Shown here: one piece after another, positions 34,038 through 46,151 of the stretch
How the letters are laid out: every line of letters starts with the position of its first letter
Numbering within the stretch: position 1 is the stretch's first letter
Assembly (NCBI RefSeq): GCF_963169125.1
Contig: NC_084800.1
Location: 145,138,397-145,202,396 of the forward strand
Length of the DNA stretch: 64,000 nt
Source: Humulus lupulus
Lineage: Eukaryota; Streptophyta; Magnoliopsida; Rosales; Cannabaceae
Reading direction: 5' to 3'
Translations under genes and position numbers: made by a program
The notes under the pieces: model-generated
Database searches by the model: none
Seen by the model: only the letters and a program-made list of their open reading frames with translations
Told to the model about the DNA's origin: nothing

Positions 34038-34649
34038 TGTCACGGGCCGGTTATTTGGGTGCTCCAACTAGACGGAACGTGTGGCACTTGCAACTCTTCA
34101 AGCTAGCAAGTCAGCCTACAACACACACCTACAGGCAAACAAACCCAGAGGTTAGCCACATATACATATTGGACATGTAACGGGCAATAACGAAGTATGA
34201 GTAAGCACAAAGCAAGTCATTCCTAGGAACGTCCACACAACACAAAGCACACAACAGGGCAAGTGGCACACAATGGCCCAACGAAGATAAAAAACAAGTA
34301 CACATAAACAACAAGGAAGCACATAGGGGCAAGTATGGAAAAATGTTATTTCATTAATATATAGCTTTGATAGGGCAAGGGAGTACACAGCTTTGGCCCC
34401 TATCTGCTGATGGCCATGGTGCTTCCCTAAGTCACCAGGTCACCTCCCCCTAAGGAGCCTTCTAGGGAAATAAAGTCTTCCCAGGAACATATATGATTTT
34501 TGTCTGGGAGACATATGCAATATTACAAAACTGCCACTACCCTATCCCATGAGGTTGCTTGGTGCAAGACTTGACTAATGATCAAGCACCAAGGCATGCT
34601 CATTACAAAATGGCCCCATGTGGGTGTGCCAAAGGGGCAGCACGCCACA
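34038..34649. mobile_element. Solo LTR, 612 bp, TSD CATAG
   Basis: The insert starts TGTCACGGGCCGG and ends GCACGCCACA, with CATAG on both sides (34033-34037 and 34650-34654). The uninterrupted target is visible in the other LTR copies (GCACCACATAGCACCC at 39260 and 60580), which proves the insertion. It has no coding capacity. The TG...CA ends and 5-bp duplication indicate a solo LTR of an unrelated family; orientation is undecided. Confidence 0.85.
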
Positions 34650-36013
34650 CATAGCACCCATGAGCCAAAGCCCAGCAAGAAAACTCAAAACAACATGCAC
34701 AACTAAGCAACAATATAAAGACAGTGGATATAATTCACCAGATTCAACCGATAATAGAATATAGGCAACAATCCCAATAAAAGAGCAACAATAGCATTTA
34801 ATCTATCTTAAGACAGTCATTCAAAAGTTCAATAGGTCATAGGCGTCAAACTAATATCAGTAAAGATGTACGTTCAGAAATATATCTTAATCAATTTACA
34901 AATTCTCAGGGTCGGCACCCTTAGGCCAAGCCTTCTGTTTACTTAGCTGACTCTGGCTCGCTTAGGCCGAGTCTATTGTTTACTTAGCTGACCCCAACTC
35001 ATAGTGGCCGAGCCGTGTCCTGTGCGCAAGTCATCTGCCCCAGCTCTCTTAGGCCGTTCATTCTCATATAACATATCGATCATTTAATCATACAATGTAC
35101 ATACTCAAATACTGGGAATCTCAGTCCTGTTCACAATCATTCAAGGGTGCAATTTTCTTACCTCGGATTCCGAGCAACAAGAGTATAGCGGCCCTGAGCA
35201 TGATCCTTAATTCTTGAGCCCTTGCAGTAAAACCTAGTCACAAAGCGATAATGGATAACCATAAGATTCTAAACCATTTAAAAACTTTGGATTCAATTAC
35301 TAGCCTCCGAGGCCTTGATTTCTACTAAACTGGGTAGTAGAAATCGTCCTGAGTGCTTAAGTTTAGGTCCCCAAGCCTCCTCGAGTCTTAAAACAAACCT
35401 AAGTCAAAACTGCCTAGGCGGGCCATGACCTGGCCCTCAGGGTCGTGGCGCACCTCCCAAACAGAGATGCATCCTCAAGCATCTGGGGGAGGCGGGCTGC
35501 AACTTGCCCCTTAGAGTCACGGCGCGCCCTACAATCAGTAGCCCTCCTAGGGCCATCTAGGGTAAGCGGAACGCAACGCGGCCCCGTGAACCCAAAATTC
35601 CCTGGGGTTTCCTGCGTTTTCTCCTCAGCCACATCCCCAAAATCCAACCTCAATTATACTCCCAAACCCAAACCAAGTTTAGATACAAATCTAGGATCCT
35701 TAATCACATAATTTAGGCATTAAGTGCCCAAAAATTCTATTGAATTACCATCCCAAACTAACAATCAATATCACCCAAAGACCCAGTCAAATTCATCTCT
35801 TGAACTCAAAACTAAAGAACACCAAATTAAGCAAATCAAACATAACCAACAACAGGATTTGAAGCTTACCTCCTTGATAAATATGACCCTTGACAGTTAA
35901 TCCCAGCTCCAGCTTTTAATTTCCTAAGCCTCCAGCCTCTAATTTCCCCCTTAGCTTCCTCAAGGATTCCTCTAGCTTCAATACACACTAAAGGGAGAGA
36001 CAGAGTCGTGAGA

Positions 36014-36016
<3 letters not shown>

Positions 36017-36060
<44 letters not shown>
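36017..36060. repeat. (AG)n microsatellite in element B LTR
   Basis: About 22 AG units. The corresponding part of the 5' LTR is outside the window, so age of the expansion is unknown. Confidence 0.95.
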
Positions 36061-36062
<2 letters not shown>

Positions 36063-36696
36063 GGGGAGTATTCTATTATGTTCCTATCAAAGCTTGATAC
36101 TTCCCATCCTTATTTCTAAATTAAAATGACCCATATACCCCTATACTAGCCCAACGTCCTAAGTTTCCTTAAGGGAAAATTGGTCATTTTGGCCTTCGTT
36201 TCCCGCTAATTCCTCGAGTCCTCCTACCAGTTGCCAATTAATCTCGACATGCCCAACTAATTACCGAATATTTACCCTTTACTCAATAAACCCCAAATAT
36301 ACAATAAACTTCCCAAAATACCCCTAGGCTCGCCCTGAGCCGGGTATTGGACCCCGTTGGGACAATTCTGCCATTCTGCCCACTAGGATCGCCTCAAGTC
36401 GTATACTGCAAATATATCCACATAATAATGTGGTCTCAATCATTTACACACATATAATCACATTTATGTCTGCGACTGCCAATATTATAAATATGCCCCC
36501 AATTATCAAGAATGGGCCCACATGCATATTTAATACTCATAAACATGCATATAATCATACTCACATTATCATATATATATATCATGCATGCCACATAGTC
36601 ACGCATTTAGTTAATTAATCACACATATATCCAGTTATGCCCTTTCGGCATGCTAATCAAGGCACTAAACCCTATTAACATTTTTGGGACGTTACA

Positions 36697-36712
36697 ACTG
36701 TCCCCCCCTTAC
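36697..36712 (-). promoter_or_regulatory. Polypurine tract of element B
   Basis: The minus strand reads AAGGGGGGGACAGT directly before the 3' LTR. Confidence 0.8.
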
Positions 36713-38885
36713 TGAAATTTCGTCCTCGAAATTTATTCAAACAATTCGGAACACAAATCCCGTAAACCTGATTATAACCATAGAGTCCAGTCTTTTTCCC
36801 TTTTATCATTCAATAACACTCTCATTAGAGTGACAGTCTTAATCAGTAACACCTTATCTTGTTTATCATATTTCTACTAACTGTTCTTTGCGCAGTAACT
36901 CCTGCTGGAATCCTAGGGTCTCCTTATCTCATAAGTGGTGATATCATACATTTATTCCTTGATATTGGCACCAATAACAGTCATAAGCCTCCACCCATAC
37001 TAGGGTAAGGCTATCCCACAGGCCTTTGGCCTAGTCCTTGGTATGATCCCAGAACCCTTATTAAATCGGGAGTCAAAACCCCTATTTCCTTTCCAATATA
37101 TCATATTCTTTCTTGTCTGCAATATTCAGAGAAATATGAGTCTCCCGTCATGGAATCTCATGTTCCCATACTTGAAACTTGCGAACTCTTATGTCCTTTC
37201 AGATCGGTAGACACTTCCGCATAATAATTATAATAACTTCATTGGTTTCTCCAAACCAATACTGAACCATGATATTCCCTGCCTTTCATCTCATTACTTA
37301 GAACAAGTACTTCTTGCTCTCCATCCTGCTATATCTTATGCCTGAGTCACCCTAGCCGTTGACCGACATTCACCACTATGACTATCCCATCAAGGAATCG
37401 TACTTTTCTTGATGCCTCAAACACTTGCACATTCGATGCATAATTCTTCAAAATCCGAATTACTTTTTCAGATTGCCAATCTATTTGAGGATAACCAATA
37501 ATTCCAACTTTCAATCTTATACTCTTTGTCTTCTACATCCTTTTTTAGAACTTAGTAAATAATGGGTTTCAGTCCGACCCCACCAACTTCGGTGTCCCAT
37601 GGAGACATACAGTCTCCCTTCACCCATACCCACCATTTTGATGCTAGTTCACATGAATTAGGGTGTGTTAGCTCAACTTGTTGAGTCACAACCTTCCATG
37701 TCCAAACACCTTACTTATAGTCCAATGTGGTCCACTCTTATGATCCACTCCTATACCTTTTTACCTTCCAATATATGGATTTTAGATTTTGACCTCCATT
37801 TATACTTCCTGGTTACTATATCCATCTAGGATCTCCACCTCAACACCAGGTTCCATCGGATCACTCATCTGATCTTCACATCTTAATTTGTTCATACTAA
37901 AATAGTGGGATTCTGAACCATTCGTACAAGTTCTTCTCTTTGAATTCCATTGTCCATAAAGGTATATCTATCTACTATCAACTACTGATACCATATCAGT
38001 CCTAATCGTTACAGAATATAGTGAAGTCAGACTTGGACGCATTTACTATGAAGCACGAACCACCATCCTTTCAGTCTATACTTGGACGCATCTTATTCCT
38101 TAATGCCCCGCCTTTTAGTTTCATGTTTCAAATAAAGAAAATATCCATCATGTTTTCCTCCCGTATTCGTCCATTGCTTATGGATTCTAATTCCATTGGG
38201 TGCTATCCAATACTTATTATATCTTCTGAAAATCCAATACAAACTGTCCATCTAGTCTAACTTTAGGTTCTTATGTCATCTCAACCTTGGGCATAGCTGT
38301 CTTCGAAGATACTTCAAGTAGTAGACGACGTGTTCACCCCTCAGGTGTTCTTCAGTAATTTCTTTGTGACTTCTGATTGAATTCCTTCGTACATGATTCT
38401 ACAACTTCCTATAGCGTAACCTTGAATATCTTTAGAGAAATCAAAGCTTACATCTTCCGGAGCCTTACCTGAAACCTGCCTCATTAGTCTTAGTATTATC
38501 AATGTAGTAGTTCTTCACATTCCACTTCTAATTGGGAGTAGACCAACACATTTCTAACCAATTTGGATGTGGCCATCCATGTCGTTCCTGTATTCTCTGC
38601 TTGTCGAACTTACCTATGTTGTTGAAACATTGGTCAATTAAGAACCTTCATTGATAATCCTTCACATCCCACTTGGTGAAAGTAGTAATTCCTGAAATGT
38701 CTCTTTCCTTGATCCCTAGCTGGTAATAACCAGATAGAAGATCGATTCTTGAGAACATTGTCCTGTCTAGCAACCGAGAAATTAAAATCTTCATCCTTAA
38801 TAGGCAATGTCAACAAGTCCCACATTACAATGCTCCATCTATTCCATTCTTAAATCAAGTACTTCATCAACTGAACCATTAATTC
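36697..38885 (-). pseudogene. Heavily decayed pol of element B (left half)
   Basis: Minus-strand traces of gypsy pol remain: the tail VNFE-EI near 36715-36740 and the RT start block FSRIDLLSGYYQLGIK near 38705-38765. Between them there are no long frames and many small deletions. It is interrupted at 38885 by element A and resumes at 58213. Confidence 0.7.
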
Positions 38886-41214
38886 TGTAACGCCCTGGAT
38901 AACCAATGACCGTTACATTGTGTATTTGAAATAGTGCAAGACTTGCTAATCAAGTCATTTGAATAAAAATGTGATCCTAAAGTCATAATCAGGTTAGGGT
39001 TAAAATATTTTGATCATAAATGGTTAATTTTCATTAAAATAGATGTTCGGTACATGAGATCCCAAAAACAGGGTTTAAAAAACAATTTACAAACGCTCAA
39101 AAGTAATATACAATCAGTGGCCACTCTAATGAAAAAATACAAATTTTAGGCTTCTGTCCTTGTACTTTCCCTCGGCCGTGGTGGACGAGCAGCTGACAAT
39201 GTACACCTCACCCCCAGAGCTCTCCAACTCATGGTTGGTCCAACTTACCCTTGCTTTTACCTGCACCACATAGCACCCGTGAGCCAAGGCCCAGCAAGAA
39301 AACCATAGCAATAAAACATAATCAATGATGATAATCATTTAATTCACAAGACCGTTAACCAGATATTTAACAAGCCATAGCATTAAGCTAACAACAATAG
39401 ACATTTATATTCAACAGTTTATCTCAATCAATACACAATACTCAGGGTCGACGCCCTTATGAGGCACACTTTGTTTAATCCACCGACTCCAACTCGCTTA
39501 GGTCGAGTCCAATGTTAATCTAGTTGACCCCGACTCATAGTGGCTGAGCCGCATCTTGTGCGCAAATTATAAGCCCCCGACTCTCTTAGGCCATTCATTT
39601 TCATATGCCAAATCATTCATTTAGCCATACAATATACATGTTCAAGTATTGGGAACTCAGTCCCATTACAACCACTCAAGGGTGCAGTTTTCTTACCTTT
39701 AATTCCGAACGGAGAAAATAAAATGGTTCCGAGCACGATTCTCAGCCTCGAGCCTTGGCGATGAACCTAGTCGCAGTGTCCAATGGGTTATTGTCAACTT
39801 CCAATCCAAATAAATACTTGGGAGACAGAAACTAGCCTCTGGAACCTCAATTTCTACTAAACCGAGTAGTAGAAATTGTCCCAAGTGACTAGGTACAAAC
39901 TCCCGAGTTTTACCAATCCTAGAAACCATTCCAAGGCTAAAATCCCCAGGCGGGTCATGACATGACCTAGTGGGTCGCGACTTGCCCCCAAGTTAGAAAG
40001 CAAGGACCCAAACCAAAGGGGAGGCGGACCACGACTTGGCTCTTTTGGTTGCGGCGCCCCCCTATCCCAGAGAGCAACCCAGGCCAAAATGGCCACACGC
40101 GCCGTGGAACCCCATGGCTGGATTGTGGCGCGCCCCTTCGATCCCAGAAATTCTGGATTCCTTCCACACATTTCCCAACCAACTTTCCCCAGCACTTCAC
40201 CTAAACAAACCTCCCCAATTCAAAACTAGGTCAGCTACGAATTAAGGCTTTTGATTACTCAATCAAACACAAAACCATAGTTATATTACTAAGGCTAATA
40301 CTCCAATTCCGCATCAATTCTCTACCAAAAACCAGTCTAAAACCATCCAAATAATCAGAATCTTAGTTAACATAACCAAGAACAAGAACTTACCTTAGCT
40401 ATGATTGAATTTCCCACCAGCTTTCAATCTTATAACCTTGAGCTTAAACCCCCAAGCTCCTAAACTGAATTCCTTGGTTAAGAACTTCAATTCCTCCAAA
40501 CCTCCCAGAAAAATTCCCTTCAAACCCTTCCTCTAGCTTTTCCCACATCAAGCACAATGAGAGAGTGAGAGAGAAAGAATTCGTGGGAGAGAAAGAGGAG
40601 AGTTTGTAATATTTCCTAAAACTTCTACTGACTTCTAAACCTGAGTATATCTGTAATCTCTAAACAAAAGACCTTTTTTCCCTTCTAAGGTCACTAGTCC
40701 TCAAGTTGTCCTTAGGGGTAAAATGGTCATTTCCCCCTAGTTCCCGCTAATTCCTCAAATGTTCCTATTATTTACCAATAAATCCCTTCATTCCAAATAT
40801 TTACCAATTATTTACTCAATGTCTAATAATTCCCAAATTATTCTGTAAATTCCCATAAATACTCTGAGGCTTACCCCGAGCCGGGTATTAATCCCAGTTG
40901 TGACTATTTCGCTAATTCGCTCACTAGGACCGCCTCGAGCCATATGCTGCAAATATATCCACATAATAATGTGGTCTCAACAATTTATCACATATAATCA
41001 CATTTATGACCACAACGAGCCAAAATTACAAATATGCCCTTATAAGCTATAAATGGCTCACATGCATATATAATACTCACAAACATGCATGTCACATAGT
41101 CATATAATCATATTAATCATGGATTAAACTATTAAATCACACATATACCAATTATGCCCTCCCGACACGCTAATCATGGCCCTTAAGCCTTATTAGTGAT
41201 TTTGGGTCGTTACA
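38886..41214 (-). repeat. 3' LTR of element A
   Basis: 2329 bp from TGTAACGCCCTGG to GGGTCGTTACA. It contains about 150 bp near 38990-39140 that are missing from the 5' copy. The conserved U5 block with CACCACATAGCACCCGTGAG is at 39264-39283 and overlaps a 70-codon frame at 39126-39338. Confidence 0.92.
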
Positions 41215-41231
41215 ACTATCCCCTCCTACTA
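41215..41231 (-). promoter_or_regulatory. Polypurine tract of element A
   Basis: The minus strand reads TTAGTAGGAGGGGATAGT up to the LTR. The pol stop codon (41216-41218, TAG) lies within this tract, one base from the LTR. Confidence 0.8.
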
Positions 41232-42649
41232 AGAATTTCGTCCTCGAAATTTACCTGAATAACTCGGCATAGTGATCCTGCATCGCTGACTCAAGCTGCC
41301 AGGTCACTTCCTCAATCCCTCCACAATACTTTGACTAGAGGAATCGTCTTGTTCCATAGAACTTTGTCTTTTCTGTCTAAGACCTGAACCGGTCGTTCCT
41401 CATAAGACAAATATGTCTACAATTCCAAGTCCTCATACTTCAACGCATGAGTTGTATCTGAGACGTTCTTCTGAAGCATAGAAATGTGGAATACGTCATG
41501 AACTCCCGACAACGACGGTGGCAATGCCAATCTATAGGCCACTTGCCCGATCCTCTCCAAGATCTCAAAAGGCCCAATGAATCTAGGGCTCAACTTGTCC
41601 TATTTCCCAAACCTTCTCACCCCTCGCAGTGGTGCGACTTGAAGAAACACGTGGTCCCCCACCTAGAACTCCATATCCCTACGCTTAGGATTAACATAGC
41701 TTTTCTGTCTGCTCTGCGAAGCGAGCATTCGAGCTAGAATATTCTTGATAGCCTCATTAGTCTTCTGAACCATATCCAGTCCCAAATACTTCCTCTCATC
41801 CATCTCATCCCAATGAATAGGCGATCTACATCTCCTCCCATATAACATCTCATGTGGAGCTACTCCAATCATTGATTGATAACTATTGTTGTACGAAAGC
41901 TCAATCAATGGGAGATACTTACTCCAAGACCCCTCGAAGTATATCACACACGCTCTGAGCATGTCCTCCAATACCTGAATTATCCTCTCAGACTGACCAT
42001 CGGTCTGAGGATGAAAGGCCATACTGAACTTCAACTGAGTCCCCATAGCCTTCTACAATCCACCCCAAAACTTGGAGGTAAAGATAGGATCCCGGTCTGA
42101 TACTATAGACTTGGGAACCCCATGGAGACGTACAATCTCTCTCACGTATAGCTCTAGATACTGATCCACAGTATAGGTCGTCTTCACCGTCAGAAAGAGA
42201 GCTGACTTGGTGTATCAGTCTACTATCACCCACATCGAGTCATGTAGCCCCACTGTCCTAGGTAAACCTCCCACAAAATCCATCGTAATATCCTCCCATT
42301 TCTGCTTGGGAATACCCAAAGGCTATAGCAACCCCGCTAGTCACTGATGCTCAGCCTTCACTTGTTGACAGGTCAAGCACTTGGCCACATACTCCACCAC
42401 ATCCTTCTTCATCTCAGGGCACCAATACAACGTCCGTAGATCCTGATACATCTTCGTGGTGCATGGATGGAGTGAGTACGACATAGTATGGAATTCATCA
42501 AGTATCTCTCATCTAATCCCCATATCATTCGGGACACAGATTCGACCCTGATACCATAACAACCCAACCTCATAAATGGAATAGTCCTTAGCCACTCCCG
42601 CTAAGACTTTCCCTCTAACCTCCTTTAACTGTGCATCTCCCAACTGACC
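41216..42649 (-). pseudogene. Integrase and C-terminal tail of element A
   Basis: The integrase core end is open at 41663-42046, with FHPQTDGQSERIIQVLEDML (third catalytic Glu in SER) and YNNSYQSMIGVAPHEMLYGR. The zinc-binding and first-Asp parts (42230-42460) are in broken frames, with MSMWVIVD-type text near 42230. A chromodomain-like end follows: [15 protein letters not shown] near 41560-41605, a stretch with [11 protein letters not shown] near 41480-41515, and VNFEDEILSRRG before the stop at 41216. Stops at 41660 and 41600 break the frame. Confidence 0.88.
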
Positions 42650-44154
42650 CTATTTAATCCGCTCTAACAGGGTTGACTGTAAAGTAATATTGGCCAACCG
42701 CCCCACAACCAATTCTATCCTCGCTCTAGACATTTCCTCTGCCAATTCTCTCAATATCTGAGCAGAGCTAAATAACTGTATTGGGCCCCTCCGGCTCAAC
42801 GCATCTGCCACTACATTGGCTTTCCCTGGGTGGTAAAGGATATCACAATCATTGTCCTTCACCAACTCTAGCCAATGCCTCTGCCTCATGTTCAGATCCT
42901 CCTGGGTGAAGAAATACTTCAAACTCTTGTGATTGGTATATATCTCGAACTTCTCTCCATACAGATAATGTCACCACACCTTTAGTGCGAATACCACTGT
43001 TGCCAATTCCAGATCATGGGTAAGGTACCGCTGAACATATTCCTTCTGCTGTCGTGATGCATAAGTGATAACCTTCTCATTCTGCATCAACACGCATCCC
43101 AAACCCAACCTCAATGCGTTAAAATATACCACAAACTTTCCTCCGCCCGAAGGAAGACTCAACACAAGTGTCGTAATAAGCTGTTGCTTCAATTCCTGGA
43201 AGCTACTCTCACAAACTTCAGATTCTTCCGTGTCAATTTTGTCATCGGTGCAACAATCTTCGAGAACCCTTCCAAAAACCGCATATAATAACCCGCTAAC
43301 TCGAGGAAGCTCCTAACCTCTAAGGCGTTCCTTGGCCTTGGCCAATCTCTCACTGCCTCCACCTTTGATGGACCCACCTTAATCCCATCCTCATCAACAA
43401 TATGTCTAAGGAATGTCACTTCTGGTAGCCAAAACTCACACTTCTTAAACTTGGCGTACAACCGGTGCTCCCTCAACGTCTGCAAGACCTATCGGAGATG
43501 CTGCTCGTCTTCTGCCTCTGAACTGGAGTACACTAGGATGTCATCAATGAAGACAATCAAAAACTGATCCAAAAAGTCCTTGAACACCCTATTCATTAGG
43601 TCCATGAATGCTATTGGGGCATTGGTCAAACCAAACGACATGACCAGAAACTCATAATGCCCATACCTCGTTCGGAAGGCCGTCTTCAGTTTATCCTTGT
43701 CCTTGATCCTCAGTTGGTGATAACCAGATCGAAGATCAATCTTCGAGAACACCGTCTTTCCCTACAGCTGATCAACCAAGTCATCGATCCTTGGTAAAGG
43801 GTACTTATTCTTGATGGTCAACTTGTTCAACTCCCTGTAGTCTATACACATCCTCAGAGTTCCTTCCTTCTTCTTTACAAACACAACCAAAGCACCCTAT
43901 GGTGAGTAGCTAGGCCTGATAAACCCCAAATCAAGAAGCTCCTGCAATTGTATCTGCAATTCTTTCAGTTCCGCTGGAGCCATCCTATATGGTGCCCTCG
44001 ACACTTGCTCTGTCCCCGATGCTAACTCAATGATGAACTGAATCTCCCTGTGCAGTGGCAGCCCTGGTAAATCCTCAGGAAACACATCCAAGAACTCACA
44101 AACTAATCTAGTCTTTCCCGGCCCTGCTGGAAAAACTCTGGTAGTATCCATCAC
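42650..44154 (-). pseudogene. Reverse transcriptase and RNase H of element A
   Basis: RT is read in consecutive pieces. 43897-44154 holds the linker IQFIIELASGTEQVSRAPYR and LGFIRPSYSP. 43755-43890 has the RT start with [15 protein letters not shown]. 43489-43752 has [19 protein letters not shown] and the active site FIDDILVYS, which is intact. 43189-43485 has [13 protein letters not shown] and the connection. RNase H follows at 42650-43192, with YASRQQKEY and [17 protein letters not shown], then [10 protein letters not shown]. Stops at 43896, 43753 and 43488 look like TGG or CAG codons mutated to TAG. Confidence 0.9.
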
Positions 44155-45765
44155 ACTAGCTAGGAAACCTATATAACCTCTCGTAATAGGTCTCTAGCTC
44201 TCAACGTTGATATCATGGGTATGGGGTTCATGTACCGCACCCACGAAAACAAAGGGATCTTCTCCCTCAGGCTCAAAAGTCAACATCTTCTTCCTGCAAT
44301 CAATGGTAGCCCCATATCTGACCAGCCAATCCATCCCTAGAATCATGTCAAAATCCTACATACCTAACTAAATCAAGTCTACTGATAGCTCCCTACCATC
44401 AACCATTACTGACAGCGCTCTAATCCATCTCATAGACACCACCAGTTCCCCTGTAGGCAATATAGTCCCAAACCTCACAGTATAATGCTCACTAGATCTA
44501 CACAATCTATCAATTACCTTACTAGAAACAAACGAATGTGTAGCACCAGAGTTAATCAATATAGTAAAAGGAGAGCTAGCGTTAGAAAGCTGACCTGTCA
44601 CCACCGACGGACTAGCCTCGGCCTCTGCCTGCGTCAGGGTGAACACTCGAGCTGGAGTCAAGCTATCCACTTTCCATGCTTCCTCTTTCTTGGCTAATGG
44701 GCAGTCTTTCTTGAGGTGTCCCACCACCCCGCACAAATAGCAAGCCTTTGCCTGACATTCGCCCAGATGGCGCTTCCTGCACCTCATGCACTTAGGGTGA
44801 TTCCTCCATGTCTCACCGCCTTCCTGGCGACCATCCTGAACACATCGACCCCTCCTACCAGGACCAGCAGTGGTCGAAGTGTCAAGGGTCTTCCTCTTCA
44901 GATCACTGGGGCCTCCGCCCCTACCAAACCCTGTGGATGGAGGCACTTCCCTGCGAACCTCTAGTCTCGTAGCGTTCTCCCTCAAAATCATATTCTCTGC
45001 CTCCTCAATGGTAAAAGCCTTCTCAACAGCCTGGGCATAAGTCGTCCCCCCAAGTACTGTTGTAACTCTCACATCTCGGGCTATCATAACATTAAGCCCC
45101 GTAATAAATCTGTCTTGTCTGGCTGTATCAGTAGGCACTAGATCTGGTACGAATTTCGTAAGCCTGTCAAACTTCAGAGCGTACTCTGTAACTATCATGT
45201 TAACCTGCACCAACCCCACAAACTCATTCACCTCCACTGCCCTGATGGCAACATTATAGTACTTCTGGCTGCATAAGTCTCTTAACCCATCCCAACTCAG
45301 AGTAGAAGCATCTCTGGTCTGTGATGCCACTTCCCACCAGTTACAGGCATCCTTTCTCGGGATGTGGGTGGCACAGGCCACCCTGTCATTACCTTCCACC
45401 CTCATGAAATCTAGGATAGATGTTATCATACTCATCCACTGTTTGGCCTTTAGTGGATCCAGTCCTCCCTCAAAGGTTGGAGGATACTGCCTCCTGAACC
45501 GCTCATATAATGGCTCCCACCTGTTCCCAACCTCAGGTGCCTATACGACTGGTGCCACAAAAGGTGGCACAATAGGTGCAGCACTCCCAGACGGAGCCTG
45601 CTGTCTCAGTAAGTGAATATGCTCTTCTTGACTCTATAACCGAGCTTGCATGTCTGCAAGTATTTGCAGCCAGTTCTCTAGGACTGGCGGAGGGTTCTGG
45701 CCCTGGTCATCATCTCTAGCCTTGGACCCTGTGCTGACTAGCCGTATAGATTGCCTTGGACGCAT
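44155..45765 (-). pseudogene. Gag and protease of element A
   Basis: The start is ATG at 45765 (MRPRQSIRLVS). After stops near 45638 and 45542 the frame is open from 45435 for 355 codons. It holds the gag core with CNWWEVASQ and FDRLTKFVPDLVP, two Cys-rich clusters (CMRCRKRHLGEC and the CCHC knuckle CYLCGVVGHLKKDC), then protease. The protease site reads LINSGATHSF, so the catalytic Asp of DSG is Asn (codon 44551-44553). A stop at 44367 separates it from FDMILGMDWL near 44325-44355. The changed site predicts an inactive protease even if the stops were ignored. Confidence 0.9.
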
Positions 45766-46130
45766 AGCTATCTAAGTTTATCTATAATCAACGACTCAAC
45801 AGTCAGGCAATGATGATAGGGCAACAATCTTTCCATGATCCACCGTTGGAACTCAACCAACCACAAGCAATCAAGATGCAAATAATCATTCAAATATTCA
45901 CTCACATGCAACAGCAATGCTAATAAGCACGCCTCAATATCATCACACAGCAATCAAGGGCCAGGCCCTATCAGTATCTCATGCTCCCTATTAATCATGC
46001 AGTAAAGCATTCATATTTAATTCAATCACTTAAGCATATAATCACATGTATACAATTACCAAACCCTGAGTCGAGCTTATCTTTAGCAGCGAGTGTACAT
46101 GTCCAGCCAGTCCTTAGGAACCCTTAAACC

Positions 46131-46151
46131 TAGACTGCTCTGATACCAAGT
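46131..46151 (-). promoter_or_regulatory. Primer binding site of element A
   Basis: The minus strand reads ACTTGGTATCAGAGCAGTC directly inside the 5' LTR. TGGTATCAGAGC is the standard initiator-methionine tRNA site of plant LTR elements. Confidence 0.9.

Larger units (their letters stand above)
33657..36696 (-). mobile_element. 3' LTR of Tekay-type element B
   Basis: It runs from TGTAACGCCCTGGATAACC to TTTGGGACGTTACA. Taking out a 612-bp inserted solo LTR (34038-34649) leaves about 2.4 kb. The GC-rich block with CGGGCCATGACC is at 35415-35590 and an (AG)n run at 36017-36060. It matches the 5' LTR copy at 60223 onward. Inner-side context (polypurine tract at 36697) makes it the 3' LTR of a minus-strand element. 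A 74-codon frame (33768-33992) covers the conserved U5 block. Confidence 0.9.

Noticed and set aside
35445..35711. GC-rich frames in the B and A LTRs (also 40036-40245 and 47079-47368)
   Set aside because: Present because the LTR copies share a GC-rich block; frames are not conserved between A and B.
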